From assembly GCF_025398255.1 (NCBI RefSeq), contig NZ_JAODNW010000002.1, forward strand, positions 306,102-370,101: a DNA stretch of 64,000 bases, written 5' to 3'. The notes below the pieces were generated by a model. It was not told the DNA's origin and did no database searches. It worked only from the letters and a program-made list of their open reading frames with translations. This DNA comes from Chelativorans intermedius. Lineage in GTDB: Bacteria; Pseudomonadota; Alphaproteobacteria; Rhizobiales; Rhizobiaceae. The stretch's first letter is position 1, and each line of letters starts with the position of its first letter. Made by a program: the position numbers and the translations under genes. Shown here piece by piece: positions 39,769 through 48,066 of this stretch.

Positions 39769-40776
39769 ATGGAATCAAGCATCTGGCTCTGGGTCGGGTT
39801 CAACCTCTTCGTCATAGCGCTTCTCGCCTTCGATCTCGGCGTCCTCCATCGCAAGGAGCGCGAGATCAAGGTGGGCGAAGCCCTTTGGCTCAGCCTCTTT
39901 TATGTCGTGCTCGCTCTCCTGTTCGGGGCCGGGCTCTTCTGGCTTCGGGGCACGCAGGACGGAATCGACTTCCTGACAGGCTATCTCATCGAGAAGTCAC
40001 TCAGCGTCGACAACATCTTCGTCATCGTCCTGATCTTCACCTACTTCTCCGTGCCCGCGCAGTATCAGCACAGGGTGCTCTTCTGGGGCATTCTCGGCGC
40101 GCTGTTCATGCGCGGCGTTCTCATTTTCGCCGGCGTGCAGCTCATCCATCAGTTTGCGTGGATGGCCCTTCTCTTCGGCGCCTTCCTGATCGTGACCGGC
40201 ATCAAGATGCTGATCGTGGCCGATCAGAAGCCGGACCTTGAGAACAACATCGTCCTCAAGGCGGTGCGGCGACGGTTCCGCCTCACCGAGACCTTTCACG
40301 GCAAGCGCTTCTTCGTTCGCCAGAACGGCCTGCTTTATGCCACGCCGCTCTTTCTCGTGCTCGTGATGATCGAGTTCACCGATCTGGTCTTTGCGGTGGA
40401 CTCCATCCCGGCGATCATCGCCATCACCACCGATCCCTTCATCGTCTACACCTCCAACGTGTTTGCGATTCTGGGATTGCGCGCGCTCTATTTCGCGCTG
40501 GCGGGCATCGTGCCGCGCTTCGTCTACCTGAAATACGCGCTGTCGCTCGTCCTCGTGGTGATCGGCTTCAAGATGATCGCCAACTACTTCTATGGCGGCA
40601 AGTTCGTGCCCACGGAGCTGGCCCTGCTCATCACCGTGGTCCTCATCGGCGGCTCGATCATCCTGTCGCTCATCCGCACCCGCGGCATGGCGCCCGAACC
40701 GCAGACCCTGCCCACCGGCTGGGTGCCAGGCAGCCCGGTAAAGGAGACAGCCGACAGGCGAGATGGAGCCGAATAG
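39769..40776 (+). CDS. TerC/Alx-family integral membrane protein
   Basis: Protein of 335 residues with about eight or nine hydrophobic helices and the conserved acidic intramembrane motifs EKSLSVDNIFV and EFTDLVFAVDSIPAI. TerC/Alx proteins are linked to tellurite resistance and, more recently, manganese export or metalation of secreted proteins. It is a single gene with a weak ribosome site. The C-terminal ~35 residues are polar and poorly conserved. Confidence 0.9.
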   Translation: MESSIWLWVGFNLFVIALLAFDLGVLHRKEREIKVGEALWLSLFYVVLALLFGAGLFWLRGTQDGIDFLTGYLIEKSLSVDNIFVIVLIFTYFSVPAQYQHRVLFWGILGALFMRGVLIFAGVQLIHQFAWMALLFGAFLIVTGIKMLIVADQKPDLENNIVLKAVRRRFRLTETFHGKRFFVRQNGLLYATPLFLVLVMIEFTDLVFAVDSIPAIIAITTDPFIVYTSNVFAILGLRALYFALAGIVPRFVYLKYALSLVLVVIGFKMIANYFYGGKFVPTELALLITVVLIGGSIILSLIRTRGMAPEPQTLPTGWVPGSPVKETADRRDGAE

Positions 40777-40838
40777 CCCGTCCGCCGGCCCCGATGGGGG
40801 GCAAGCCTTCGGGGGAGGGAAACCTGGTCCCCTCCGCT

Positions 40839-40869
40839 GCCTGCCGCCGGAGAAGCTTCGGCGGCAGGC
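40839..40869. terminator. Strong stem-loop downstream of TerC gene
   Basis: GCCTGCCGCCG and CGGCGGCAGGC form an 11-bp stem with a 9-nt loop about 60 bases after the TerC stop, between convergent genes. No T-run follows on either strand, so factor-independent termination is uncertain. Confidence 0.45.
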
Positions 40870-41008
40870 GCGCTGGAGGTTGTGCATTGGGGCAGGCAAA
40901 GCCCGCTGGCGATCAATGGTGCTTCCGGCATTGCGCGCCTGCATGCCCGGCGGTGGTCAGCTCTCGCAGCGGCCTCCATCCAGAAGGGGCTGCCTTCAAG
41001 AGCGCGCG

Positions 41009-41425
41009 TCAGTTCGCTGCGGGAATGGGGCAGCTCAGATCGCCTTCCTCACAGTTCAGATAGCCCTCGAAGTCCTCGATGCGGGACTGTGTCAGCCCAT
41101 CCATGCACATCGCGACGAGGGCAGGGGCAATGCTCCCTCCAGCCGCCCCGGCAGTCTGGAAGTTGCACTCCGCATCGCGAAACCGGATCCAATCACGCTG
41201 TGCTTGAATGAGCAGTTTCTTCGTGTCGGCGTCGTCCGAAAGGCGGGCTTCAATTCGCTTGTAGAGCTCATTGAGCTTCTTGTCGGACGTATTCAAGGCC
41301 GCAATGGCACACTCGGTCATGCCTCCTTGCGTCTCCATCTCGATGCACTTGCTCATATCCTGAGCAAAGGCGAAATTCGGCGACACCAGAGCGACGCCAG
41401 CTATCAGTATTGCTGCGCATCTCAT
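41009..41425 (-). CDS. Lysozyme-inhibitor LprI-like secreted protein (DUF1311)
   Basis: Protein of 138 residues with a signal peptide (1-21, cleaving after FAFA). The mature part has the DUF1311 pattern: TECAI, then LNELYKRIEARL, then AQRDWIRFRDAECNF with paired cysteines. LprI-type proteins inhibit lysozyme in the periplasm or on the surface. The ATG follows GAGGAGAAA. It stands alone between the TerC gene and a transposase remnant. Confidence 0.85.
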   Translation of the reverse strand: MRCAAILIAGVALVSPNFAFAQDMSKCIEMETQGGMTECAIAALNTSDKKLNELYKRIEARLSDDADTKKLLIQAQRDWIRFRDAECNFQTAGAAGGSIAPALVAMCMDGLTQSRIEDFEGYLNCEEGDLSCPIPAAN

Positions 41426-41489
41426 GATCTATTTCTCCTCGGTAGTGTGCACACAGTCCAGGGCTTTCAGGATTACTTCAGATGCCCGT

Positions 41490-41760
41490 CCCCGCCGCGG
41501 TCGGCCGTACGAGAGTCCTTGGGGTTGATAGTGGTCGGTTTCGAGTGGGGCAAGCGCCAGGCGCGGGGCCGTCGGATTACTCAAGCGCCCAGCGCGCTTC
41601 TGCTGGGGTCTTGTTGCCGATCTGGGAATGCGCCTGACGGTGCTGTCATCAAAGCGCCAGAGGCCCGGCTTGCGACGGGCATCGGCCAGGCTGCCGTCGA
41701 AGCTCTTGATGAAGGTCTGCTGTGGGCGGATAGAGCGCGCCGATTCCCGGGCACTGCGCG
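41490..41760 (-). mobile_element. Decayed 3' end of an IS3-family transposase
   Basis: Minus-strand translation gives fragments of an IS3-type integrase domain: SIRPQQTFIKSFDGS, then LADARRK, then in another frame AHSQIGNKTPAEARWALE and a stop near 41580. Large internal pieces and the first catalytic residues are missing. The downstream segment keeps a typical IS3 tail sequence containing GGACTCTCGTA. It is a non-functional relic. No intact terminal repeats were recognised. Confidence 0.7.
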
Positions 41761-41811
41761 GGTTGCCGCTGCTGGAGACCGCCGGGCCGGCGGCCTCCGC
41801 TGCCACGGTGT

Positions 41812-42801
41812 TCAGTGCTTGGCGAAGTTCGCCGCTATGCGCTGCTGAAGGTAGTCGTGCGCGGTGATCGGATCGTAGCGTTTCTCCGGCCCCTGGATGA
41901 CCGCGTCCTTGTTGGCCTGGCAGAAGAAGGCCATGGAGTAGCGTGAGCCCTGGCTTTCGTGGGGCTTGGGCATGCGCACACGGTGCAGCGTGGAGAGCAG
42001 CTTGTCGTCGCTCCAGCGCATCAGCATGTCGCCGATGTTGCAGGTGACGACGCCGGGGGCGGGTTCCACGTCGGTCCATTCGAGCTCACCGGCTTCCTTG
42101 CCCGGACAAAGCTGCAGACCGCCCTGGCCAGGGCGTTGATGCAGGAGGGTGAGGCAGTCGAAATCGGTATGCGCGCCGGCTCGCCACATTTTGAAGTCCT
42201 CCGGCTTGGCGTTCTCCATGCCGAGATAGTGGAGGAGGCGCAACGTGCTCTGGTATTCGGGTGATTGCGGATCGTGACGATCGGTGAAGAAATCCGGCGC
42301 GAAGCCGAGTTTCAGGCGGAAGCATTCGAGCACCTTCATGCCGAGCGCCCAGTTCGCCCGCTCGAAGGAAAGCATCACCGCCTTGAAGCCCGAAAGCTCC
42401 TCGCCGCTTGGCCAGAGCTTTTCCATGCGCGGCAGGGTGATCTGGTAGGATTCCTTGTGGTCGGCGGTTCCCGTGGAGGGGCGCACCTGCGCCTTGTACT
42501 CCCAGCCCGCATTGGTGCCGCCGACCAGCGGATACTTCGCTTTCACCTCGCTTGGCAGGGCGAAGAAGCGCTCGGACATCGCGAAGGCCTCATCGACCTG
42601 TTCCTGGGGGATGCCGTGATTGACGAGCTGGAAAAAGCCGATTTCCGTCGCCGCCGTCCACAGCGCGTCGGCGATCTCCTGCTTGCGGCCCTCGTAGTCG
42701 CTCATGTCGATGCGCGGCACGTGGCGCTCTTTCTCCCCGCCTTCGCCGCCGAAGGTGGTTTCCTTGTTCAGCTCGGCAAGGCCATAGTCAATCCTTTGCA
42801 T
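41812..42801 (-). CDS. 2-oxoglutarate/Fe(II)-dependent oxygenase, isopenicillin N synthase family
   Basis: Protein of 329 residues with the facial triad His211, Asp213 (GAHTDFD) and His273 (TLHRV), and the 2-oxoglutarate-binding Arg287 and Ser289 (RYSMAFF). The N-terminal DIOX_N region has GFFQLVNHGIP. It hydroxylates a small molecule using O2. It lies downstream of the deaminase and importer genes on the same strand, so a nucleobase or related heterocycle is a reasonable substrate guess. Its 3' end borders the IS3 relic but appears intact. Confidence 0.87.
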   Translation of the reverse strand: MQRIDYGLAELNKETTFGGEGGEKERHVPRIDMSDYEGRKQEIADALWTAATEIGFFQLVNHGIPQEQVDEAFAMSERFFALPSEVKAKYPLVGGTNAGWEYKAQVRPSTGTADHKESYQITLPRMEKLWPSGEELSGFKAVMLSFERANWALGMKVLECFRLKLGFAPDFFTDRHDPQSPEYQSTLRLLHYLGMENAKPEDFKMWRAGAHTDFDCLTLLHQRPGQGGLQLCPGKEAGELEWTDVEPAPGVVTCNIGDMLMRWSDDKLLSTLHRVRMPKPHESQGSRYSMAFFCQANKDAVIQGPEKRYDPITAHDYLQQRIAANFAKH

Positions 42802-42824
42802 GGGTAAACTCCGTTTGTTGAAGC

Positions 42825-42837
42825 GCGGTCGGACCGC
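42825..42837. promoter_or_regulatory. Palindrome GCGGTC-G-GACCGC upstream of the oxygenase gene
   Basis: A perfect 13-bp palindrome is placed 24-36 bases before the oxygenase ATG, in the ~115-base gap after the amidohydrolase gene. It could be an operator giving the oxygenase gene its own control. The loop would be too small for a terminator. Confidence 0.3.
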
Positions 42838-42915
42838 AATTTTTCAAAGGAGCAATGACCGGCGCCGGAGGCGTTGACTGCTTCTACTCCCGGATTGTGA
42901 CGGGATGGGCGCTCC

Positions 42916-44310
42916 CTATGCCGTTGCCCGGAACCTCCCTTCGTCGTGCTTGTTGGCGATGCGTGCGACGATGCGCGTCGCATCGGCAGCGAGCCTTTCC
43001 ATGTCGAGCCAGGGAAGACGCCCGTTCTCCACGACCGGACGACCGGCGACAAAGCTTGCGCGGACACGCGGCTGCCCGCCGGAAATGACAGGTCCCAACA
43101 CGCGGTCGTGCTGGCCGAAATAGCGGGGTGCATCGAGGTCGAAGATGGCGATGTCGGCCTGCTTGCCTGGCTCCAAGGTGCCGATCGTCTCGAAACCCAG
43201 TGCGTGGGCTCCGCCGGCGGTCGCCCAGTGGAGGACGGTTTCCGCATCAACCGCCCCAACGCCCTTTTGTGCCCTGTGCAGCGAGAAGGCGGAATAGAGC
43301 GCGGAGATCATGTCGGCGGCCTCGTTTGCTGCAGCACCATCGACGGCGAGCGAGACTGTGCCGCCCAGTGCGTGGAGCCGGTCGGCAGGGGCGATGCCCG
43401 AGCCGAGCCTGGCATTGGCCTGTGGGCAGTGCGCCATGGCCGATCCGGTCTTGGCGAGAAGCTGCAACTCACCCTCGTCGCATTCCACCAGATGGGCGAA
43501 CCAGACATCCGGCCCGAGCCAACCATGCTCCGCCAGCCAATGGACCGGCCGCCTGCCGTAATGGGCCAGCGTGTAGTCGACATAGTCCATGTTCTCCGAA
43601 AGGTGCGAATGGAGCCGCACTCCCATGGCCCGCGCTGCCGTGGCGATCTCCTTCAGCTCCGCCTCATACAGCGAGAAAGTTGGCGTCGTGGGCGCGAATG
43701 CGACGCGCCGCATGGCGGTGGGCGAAGGGTCGTGCCAGCGCCTCACGGCTGTTTCGACGGAAGCGATCATCCGGTCGAGCCGCTCGACGGGAAGCGGTGC
43801 CGTTTGGTCGGTATCGAAGGCCCGCCCCTTCGTGGCACCGCCTCGTGCGAGCACGAAGCGCAGGTTGAACCGCTCGGCGGTTTTAAACAGGACGTCGAGG
43901 GGATCGAAGTCGTAACGATCCGAGAAGAAATAGTGGTGGTCGGCGACGGTGGTGGTGCCGGAAAGCGCAAGCTCGGCAAGGCCGACGGTGGCGGACACGC
44001 GCAGCGCCTCTTCATCGATGCAGGCCCAAAAGGCATAGGGCACCAGCCGGAGCCACGCCGCGAGCGCCTCATTCATGCCCGCAGGCACGGCCTTGAGCAC
44101 GCTTTGGAAAAGGTGGTGGTGGGTGTTGATGAGGCCGGGCGTGACCACGGCGCCCGATGCATCGACGATCCGCTCACCGGGAAGCGCGGCAAGGCTTCCG
44201 ATCTCTGAGATCACGCCGCCGCGCACGCGGATGTCGCTTTTGGCGCGTGCCGCCGCGCCTGGGCGGCCGGTCAGGATGCCCAGCGCGCCCTTGATGAGGA
44301 AGTCGCTCAT
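42916..44310 (-). CDS. Amidohydrolase, 8-oxoguanine deaminase / AtzB-like
   Basis: Protein of 464 residues with metal motif NTHHHLFQ near residue 65, the second-shell HSHLSEN, and a late VDGAAANEA Asp, as in the cytosine/guanine/8-oxoguanine deaminase branch (subtype III). The N-terminus SDFLIKGALGILTG is typical. It should deaminate an oxidised purine or other N-heterocycle and release ammonia. The start at 44310 makes an ATGA overlap with the permease gene. The long upstream in-frame reading is the permease in another frame. Confidence 0.87.
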   Translation of the reverse strand: MSDFLIKGALGILTGRPGAAARAKSDIRVRGGVISEIGSLAALPGERIVDASGAVVTPGLINTHHHLFQSVLKAVPAGMNEALAAWLRLVPYAFWACIDEEALRVSATVGLAELALSGTTTVADHHYFFSDRYDFDPLDVLFKTAERFNLRFVLARGGATKGRAFDTDQTAPLPVERLDRMIASVETAVRRWHDPSPTAMRRVAFAPTTPTFSLYEAELKEIATAARAMGVRLHSHLSENMDYVDYTLAHYGRRPVHWLAEHGWLGPDVWFAHLVECDEGELQLLAKTGSAMAHCPQANARLGSGIAPADRLHALGGTVSLAVDGAAANEAADMISALYSAFSLHRAQKGVGAVDAETVLHWATAGGAHALGFETIGTLEPGKQADIAIFDLDAPRYFGQHDRVLGPVISGGQPRVRASFVAGRPVVENGRLPWLDMERLAADATRIVARIANKHDEGRFRATA

Positions 44311-45152
44311 ATCCGCTCCTTCGGCAGGCTCCAGGGAAACCAGAAGCGCTGGGCCAGCGTGACGATCTGGAACAGGATGAGCGACAGAAGGACGAGGACA
44401 ACGAGCCCCGCCCAGGCCTGCTGCACCTGGAACATGGAGGTGGAAAACTGGATGAAGTAGCCGACGCCCTTCTCGGCGGCGACGAACTCGGCGACGACGG
44501 CACCGATGACGGCGAGCGTCACCGATATCCTGAGCGCCGAGAAGATATAGGGTACCGCGTAGGGAAAACGTATCTGCGTGATCTCGCGCATGACCGGCGC
44601 ACGCAGGCTGCGCGACAGTTCGATCAGTTCGGGTGGCGTTGCCATCAGCCCCGTCGTGGTGGAGACCACCAGCGGAAAGAAAGTGATGAGACAGGTAATG
44701 ACGACGCGCGGCAGGTCGCCGGAGCCGAGAGCCACGATGATGATGGGCGCCACTGCCACCACCGGCGTGGACTGGACCACCACGAGGATGGGGTAGATTG
44801 CCCGCGAGAGGACCGCCGAGCGGGCAAGCATGACCGCGACCGGCAAGGAAACGACAATGGAGACGACGTAGCCGAGCAAGGCAACGCGGAGCGTCGCCCA
44901 GACATGATCGATCCAACGCATGACGGGGATGCTGTCGAAGCCGCCGAGAACGCGGCTTGGCGCCGGCAGGACGAAGGGCGGGATTTGGAAGATCCGGCAG
45001 GAAGCCTCCCACACGAGAAGGACGACGATGAAAGTGGCGGCCGGCAGCAGGCCGGGCGCGCGGAATGCCCGCCTTGCGGTCCGTCGCCAGGTAAATTCCA
45101 CCTCATGCCGCGCGCTTGAGGAGGAGGCTTCGGAGGTGTCCGACATAGTCAT
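44307..45152 (-). CDS. ABC permease (TauC/SsuC/ThiX class)
   Basis: Membrane protein of 281 residues with the EAA-like motif ELIELSRSLRAPVMREITQIRFP and helices typical of the nitrate/sulfonate/pyrimidine-precursor group. It overlaps the ATPase gene by 50 bases, a larger overlap than usual; a second in-frame ATG at 45146 gives nearly the same protein. It works with the ATPase at 45103 and the binding protein at 45883. Confidence 0.87.
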   Translation of the reverse strand: MTMSDTSEASSSSARHEVEFTWRRTARRAFRAPGLLPAATFIVVLLVWEASCRIFQIPPFVLPAPSRVLGGFDSIPVMRWIDHVWATLRVALLGYVVSIVVSLPVAVMLARSAVLSRAIYPILVVVQSTPVVAVAPIIIVALGSGDLPRVVITCLITFFPLVVSTTTGLMATPPELIELSRSLRAPVMREITQIRFPYAVPYIFSALRISVTLAVIGAVVAEFVAAEKGVGYFIQFSTSMFQVQQAWAGLVVLVLLSLILFQIVTLAQRFWFPWSLPKERI

Positions 45153-45879
45153 GCATCACCTTTTTATTGCTCGTCTCGATGCCGCGCGGACGGTCGATCT
45201 CGATCGTCAAGTCCTCGATCACGCGGCCCGGCCGTTCGCTCATCACCAGAACACGGTCGGCCAGAAGCACCGCTTCGCCGATCGAATGGGTGATGAAAAG
45301 CACGGTCTTGGGCTGCGCCTCCCAGATGCGCAGCAGCTCTAAGCCCATCTCTTCGCGCGTCAGCGCGTCGAGGGCGGAGAAGGGCTCGTCCATGAGCAGG
45401 ATGTCGGGATTCATGAGCAGCGCGCGGGCGATGCCGACGCGCTGCTGCATTCCGCCCGAAAGTTCTGCCGGGAGGCGTTCCTCGAAACCTGCAAGCCCCA
45501 CCTTGGCAAGAAGCGCGCGAGCGCGCTCCCGGTCCTGTGCCTCCACGCGGCCCGTCTTGTGACGCAGCGGGAAGACGGTGTTGTCCTCCACATTCGCCCA
45601 GGGCAGAAGTGTCGGCTTCTGAAAGACGATACCAATATCGTCGCGCGGCTCGGTTACCTCCAGGCCGAACACCTCGACAGCGCCCCGCGTCGGCTGAAGG
45701 AGCCCTGCCACGAGCCGCAGCAGCGTGGACTTGCCGCAACCTGAAGGGCCGAGCACCGCCACGAACTGGTGCCGCGCGATGCTGGCCTCTACGCCGTCCA
45801 GGGCTTCGAGCACGCCCGTAGCGGTTTCGAACGCTTGGCCCACGCCGGAAAAACGGATGGCATTGGGGCTTCTCGCCAC
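45103..45879 (-). CDS. ABC transporter ATP-binding protein (TauB/SsuB class)
   Basis: Protein of 258 residues: Walker A GPSGCGKSTLL, Q-loop FQKPTLLPW (class-typical), signature LSGGMQQRVGIARAL, Walker B ILLMDEPFSALD, and ITHSIGEAVLLADR. It starts 3 bases after the binding-protein stop, so the genes form one operon without an intercistronic hairpin. Confidence 0.9.
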   Translation of the reverse strand: MARSPNAIRFSGVGQAFETATGVLEALDGVEASIARHQFVAVLGPSGCGKSTLLRLVAGLLQPTRGAVEVFGLEVTEPRDDIGIVFQKPTLLPWANVEDNTVFPLRHKTGRVEAQDRERARALLAKVGLAGFEERLPAELSGGMQQRVGIARALLMNPDILLMDEPFSALDALTREEMGLELLRIWEAQPKTVLFITHSIGEAVLLADRVLVMSERPGRVIEDLTIEIDRPRGIETSNKKVMHDYVGHLRSLLLKRAA

Positions 45880-45882
45880 TGG

Positions 45883-46881
45883 TCAATCCCCCGGCAGGAA
45901 GCTGCGGTCGACCGCCGTCTCAGGATCGAGTGCGCCTAGATCGAAGCCCTGAGCCTGGGCTACGCGCTCCCATGTAGCCTTGAGTCGGTCCGGCTCGAAG
46001 GCACCCAGCCCGTCCTTCTCCGTCACTTCGTTGAAGATGAGGACCAGCGCGTCCCGGAGCGAGCCTTCCACGTTTTCCACCTGCAACTCGGGCACCATGG
46101 CCGCAACGGCTTTAGCGGCTTCTGCCGGATTTTCCTTGGAGAACTCGACCGATTTCCTGAAAGCGGCGATGAAGCGCTTGGCGACCTCGGGCCTTTCCTC
46201 CAGAAACGTGTCGGATGCGACGAGTGCCGCTGAATAGAGGTCGAGGCCCGCCGCCGACCAGGGCAGCACGACGAGCTCTTTGCCGGCCTGGTTCGCCTGC
46301 CCCTGGTAGCGCGAGAGATCCGTCAACCAGGCAATGATGACGTCGCTGGCCCCCGTCATCAGCATGGGCCCCAGAGCGCCTGGATCGGCCTTGGTGAGAG
46401 TGATGTCGCTTTCGGACATGCCGAGGTCTTTGAGCACCAGCGGCAGGTAGACGTTGGATTCGGTGAAGGGCGAGGTGGCGACGGTCTTGCCCTTGACGTC
46501 CGCTATCTCCTCCATTCCGTTGCCGGCAAGCGTGTAAAAGGCGTGCGGGCCCTTGTTGAAGATCGACATGACGGCGGTCACGGGCACATCCTCGGTCGCC
46601 TTCGCCGCCATGACCGCTCCCAGTCCCGCCGAGCCGATGTCGGAATTGCCGGTGGCAAGTTTTGTGATGGCTTCCGACGAGCCGCGGCCGGATTCGATCG
46701 TCACCTCCAGGCCCGCCTCGCTACAGAAGCCCATCTCGATGCAGACATAGATCGGTGCCTTGTCGCCGCCGGGCAGCCAGTCGAGCTGGTAGATCACCTT
46801 GTCGGCGGCTTCGGCATTTGCGACCGCCAGGCCTGCCGTCACGGCCGAGCTGAGCAGGCTCGTTGCAATTTTCCCTATCAT
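45883..46881 (-). CDS. ABC transporter substrate-binding protein, NMT1/THI5-like
   Basis: Protein of 332 residues from ATG 46881. A signal peptide (1-25, VANAEAA) precedes VIYQLDWLPGGDKAPIYV, the N-terminus typical of NMT1/THI5-like periplasmic proteins that bind pyrimidine precursors or aromatic sulfonates. An in-frame ATG seven codons upstream is possible. The deaminase and oxygenase in the operon favour a nucleobase-like ligand. I looked for a TPP riboswitch in the leader and saw none. Confidence 0.85.
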   Translation of the reverse strand: MIGKIATSLLSSAVTAGLAVANAEAADKVIYQLDWLPGGDKAPIYVCIEMGFCSEAGLEVTIESGRGSSEAITKLATGNSDIGSAGLGAVMAAKATEDVPVTAVMSIFNKGPHAFYTLAGNGMEEIADVKGKTVATSPFTESNVYLPLVLKDLGMSESDITLTKADPGALGPMLMTGASDVIIAWLTDLSRYQGQANQAGKELVVLPWSAAGLDLYSAALVASDTFLEERPEVAKRFIAAFRKSVEFSKENPAEAAKAVAAMVPELQVENVEGSLRDALVLIFNEVTEKDGLGAFEPDRLKATWERVAQAQGFDLGALDPETAVDRSFLPGD

Positions 46882-47071
46882 TCTTCTGTTCCCTCTGAAC
46901 ATGCCAGTGATATTGCAGCCCGCCGATCCGAAAGGACCGGCGGGCGGACGACCATCTTGGGAGGATGTTCGCGAGTAGGGCTTCGGCATGGGCGCCTCCT
47001 GAAGAAGATCCGTCGTGCCGAGCAATGTCCCGGGCCTTGTCGCCCTGACCGCTTCTACTCATTGAACCACA

Positions 47072-47087
47072 TGCAGGAAGCGTGCCA
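47072..47087 (-). promoter_or_regulatory. Sigma-54 promoter (-24/-12) for the nucleobase-uptake operon
   Basis: Minus strand TGGCACGCTTCCTGCA has the GG and GC dinucleotides separated by exactly ten bases and a perfect TGGCACG -24 element. Transcription from here would give a ~180-nt leader to the binding-protein ATG, containing a hairpin CCCGCCG/CGGCGGG (46919-46944). Sigma-54 control implies nitrogen regulation by an NtrC-type activator. Confidence 0.6.
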
Positions 47088-47600
47088 GTTGCGATGGTCC
47101 TTGAAATTCCTGACCTTTTTTGCGGGGATGGCCAACCCGCATCATGCAGAAGCGCAAAGTGCGGTCTCTTTCTGCCTATAATATGTGCATACTGACGCTT
47201 TGCACAATCTTTGCGCTATGTGGTCGTCATCTGATGTGTGCTGTGGACCAGACGACTTATCTTGATGTATCTAGTCATCTTTTCTGTCAGGGTGCGGCAA
47301 GGCCGCTGCGCACAGGCACGCTTCGGCACGAAATGCGTGCCGTCTCCAGAGGAGGGAGCCGCTGGCGAGACAACCCCCGTGTCGCCCCATCAACCGGCAT
47401 CGGCCTTCATCATATTACCCCGCAGAGCTGGCCTGCACCTCTCAGGGGTGCTTGCAACAGATTGTATCGGAACCGCCGTGGCCTGATGCTGGGCCTCCGC
47501 TTTGTGGGATGGGCAGAGCGGCCGTTCCAGTGCCGCACGATGAACCTTGAGAAGAGGGGCGGTACGGGGACGGGTGCCAATCGGCAGCTATTGCGCATTA
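47088..47600. other. Intergenic region with long-spaced inverted repeat
   Basis: No convincing gene was found in this ~510-base stretch between the divergent sigma-54 promoter and the RES-Xre promoter. It is locally AT-richer around 47160-47290. A perfect 9-bp inverted repeat, AGCGCAAAG (47151-47159) and CTTTGCGCT (47209-47217), flanks a TATAAT sequence. It sits 64-145 bases upstream of the sigma-54 promoter, where activator sites are usually found. Confidence 0.4.
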
Positions 47601-47601
47601 T

Positions 47602-47631
47602 TTGCCATTTGGCAACATCAAGCCTATATTG
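47602..47631 (+). promoter_or_regulatory. Promoter and operator of the RES-Xre operon
   Basis: TTGCCA (47602-47607) and TATATT (47626-47631) are spaced 18 bases as -35 and -10. The -35 box is one arm of the inverted repeat TTGCCA-TT-TGGCAA (47602-47615). This would let the antitoxin repress its own promoter. Confidence 0.5.
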
Positions 47632-47652
47632 GCCTGAAAGGGAGAGTGCCCG

Positions 47653-48066
47653 ATGGCCATCCTGCAGCCCATAGACACCGTTGCCCCACATTTCGTGCCA
47701 GCGCCGATCAGCGATGCAGAGGCACAGGCCATGTTCCGCGCCGCGGTCAATCTGTTTGCGCGGTGGGGCGTCGGCGATGAGCAGGCAAGCGTGCTGCTCG
47801 ATCTTCCGTTGCGCACCTATCGGCGCTGGAAGGCGGGCCATATCGGCCGCATCGACCGTGACGGGCGGGCGCGCCTGTCCAATCTGATGGGCATTCACAA
47901 GGCCCTGCGGATCATCTTTCATGAGCCGCAGCGCGCCTATGACTGGGTTTCGAGGCCGAACGCGGCCTTCGGCGGACGCACGCCGCTCGAAATCATGCTG
48001 GGTGGAGAATTGACCGATCTGATGCGCGTGCGCCGCTTTCTCGATGCCGAGCGGGGCGGCTGGTGA
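47653..48066 (+). CDS. Xre/MbcA/ParS-family antitoxin (DUF2384)
   Basis: Protein of 137 residues. The N-terminal half has an Xre-like HTH region (FARWGVGDEQASVLLDLPLRTYRRW), and the C-terminal half is the toxin-binding DUF2384 domain (HKALRIIFHEPQRAYDWVSRPN then GGRTPLEIMLGGE). It should block the RES toxin and repress the operon. A GGGAGAG site precedes the ATG. The stop overlaps the toxin GTG by 4 bases. Confidence 0.9.
   Translation: MAILQPIDTVAPHFVPAPISDAEAQAMFRAAVNLFARWGVGDEQASVLLDLPLRTYRRWKAGHIGRIDRDGRARLSNLMGIHKALRIIFHEPQRAYDWVSRPNAAFGGRTPLEIMLGGELTDLMRVRRFLDAERGGW

Noticed and set aside
46882..47071. TPP riboswitch in the leader of the NMT1/THI5-like operon
   Set aside because: The conserved TPP-aptamer blocks were not found; only a simple hairpin (46919-46944) is present.
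47120..47674. Possible gene of 184 codons upstream of the antitoxin
   Set aside because: It runs through the antitoxin promoter and start, and its composition is not protein-like for this genome.
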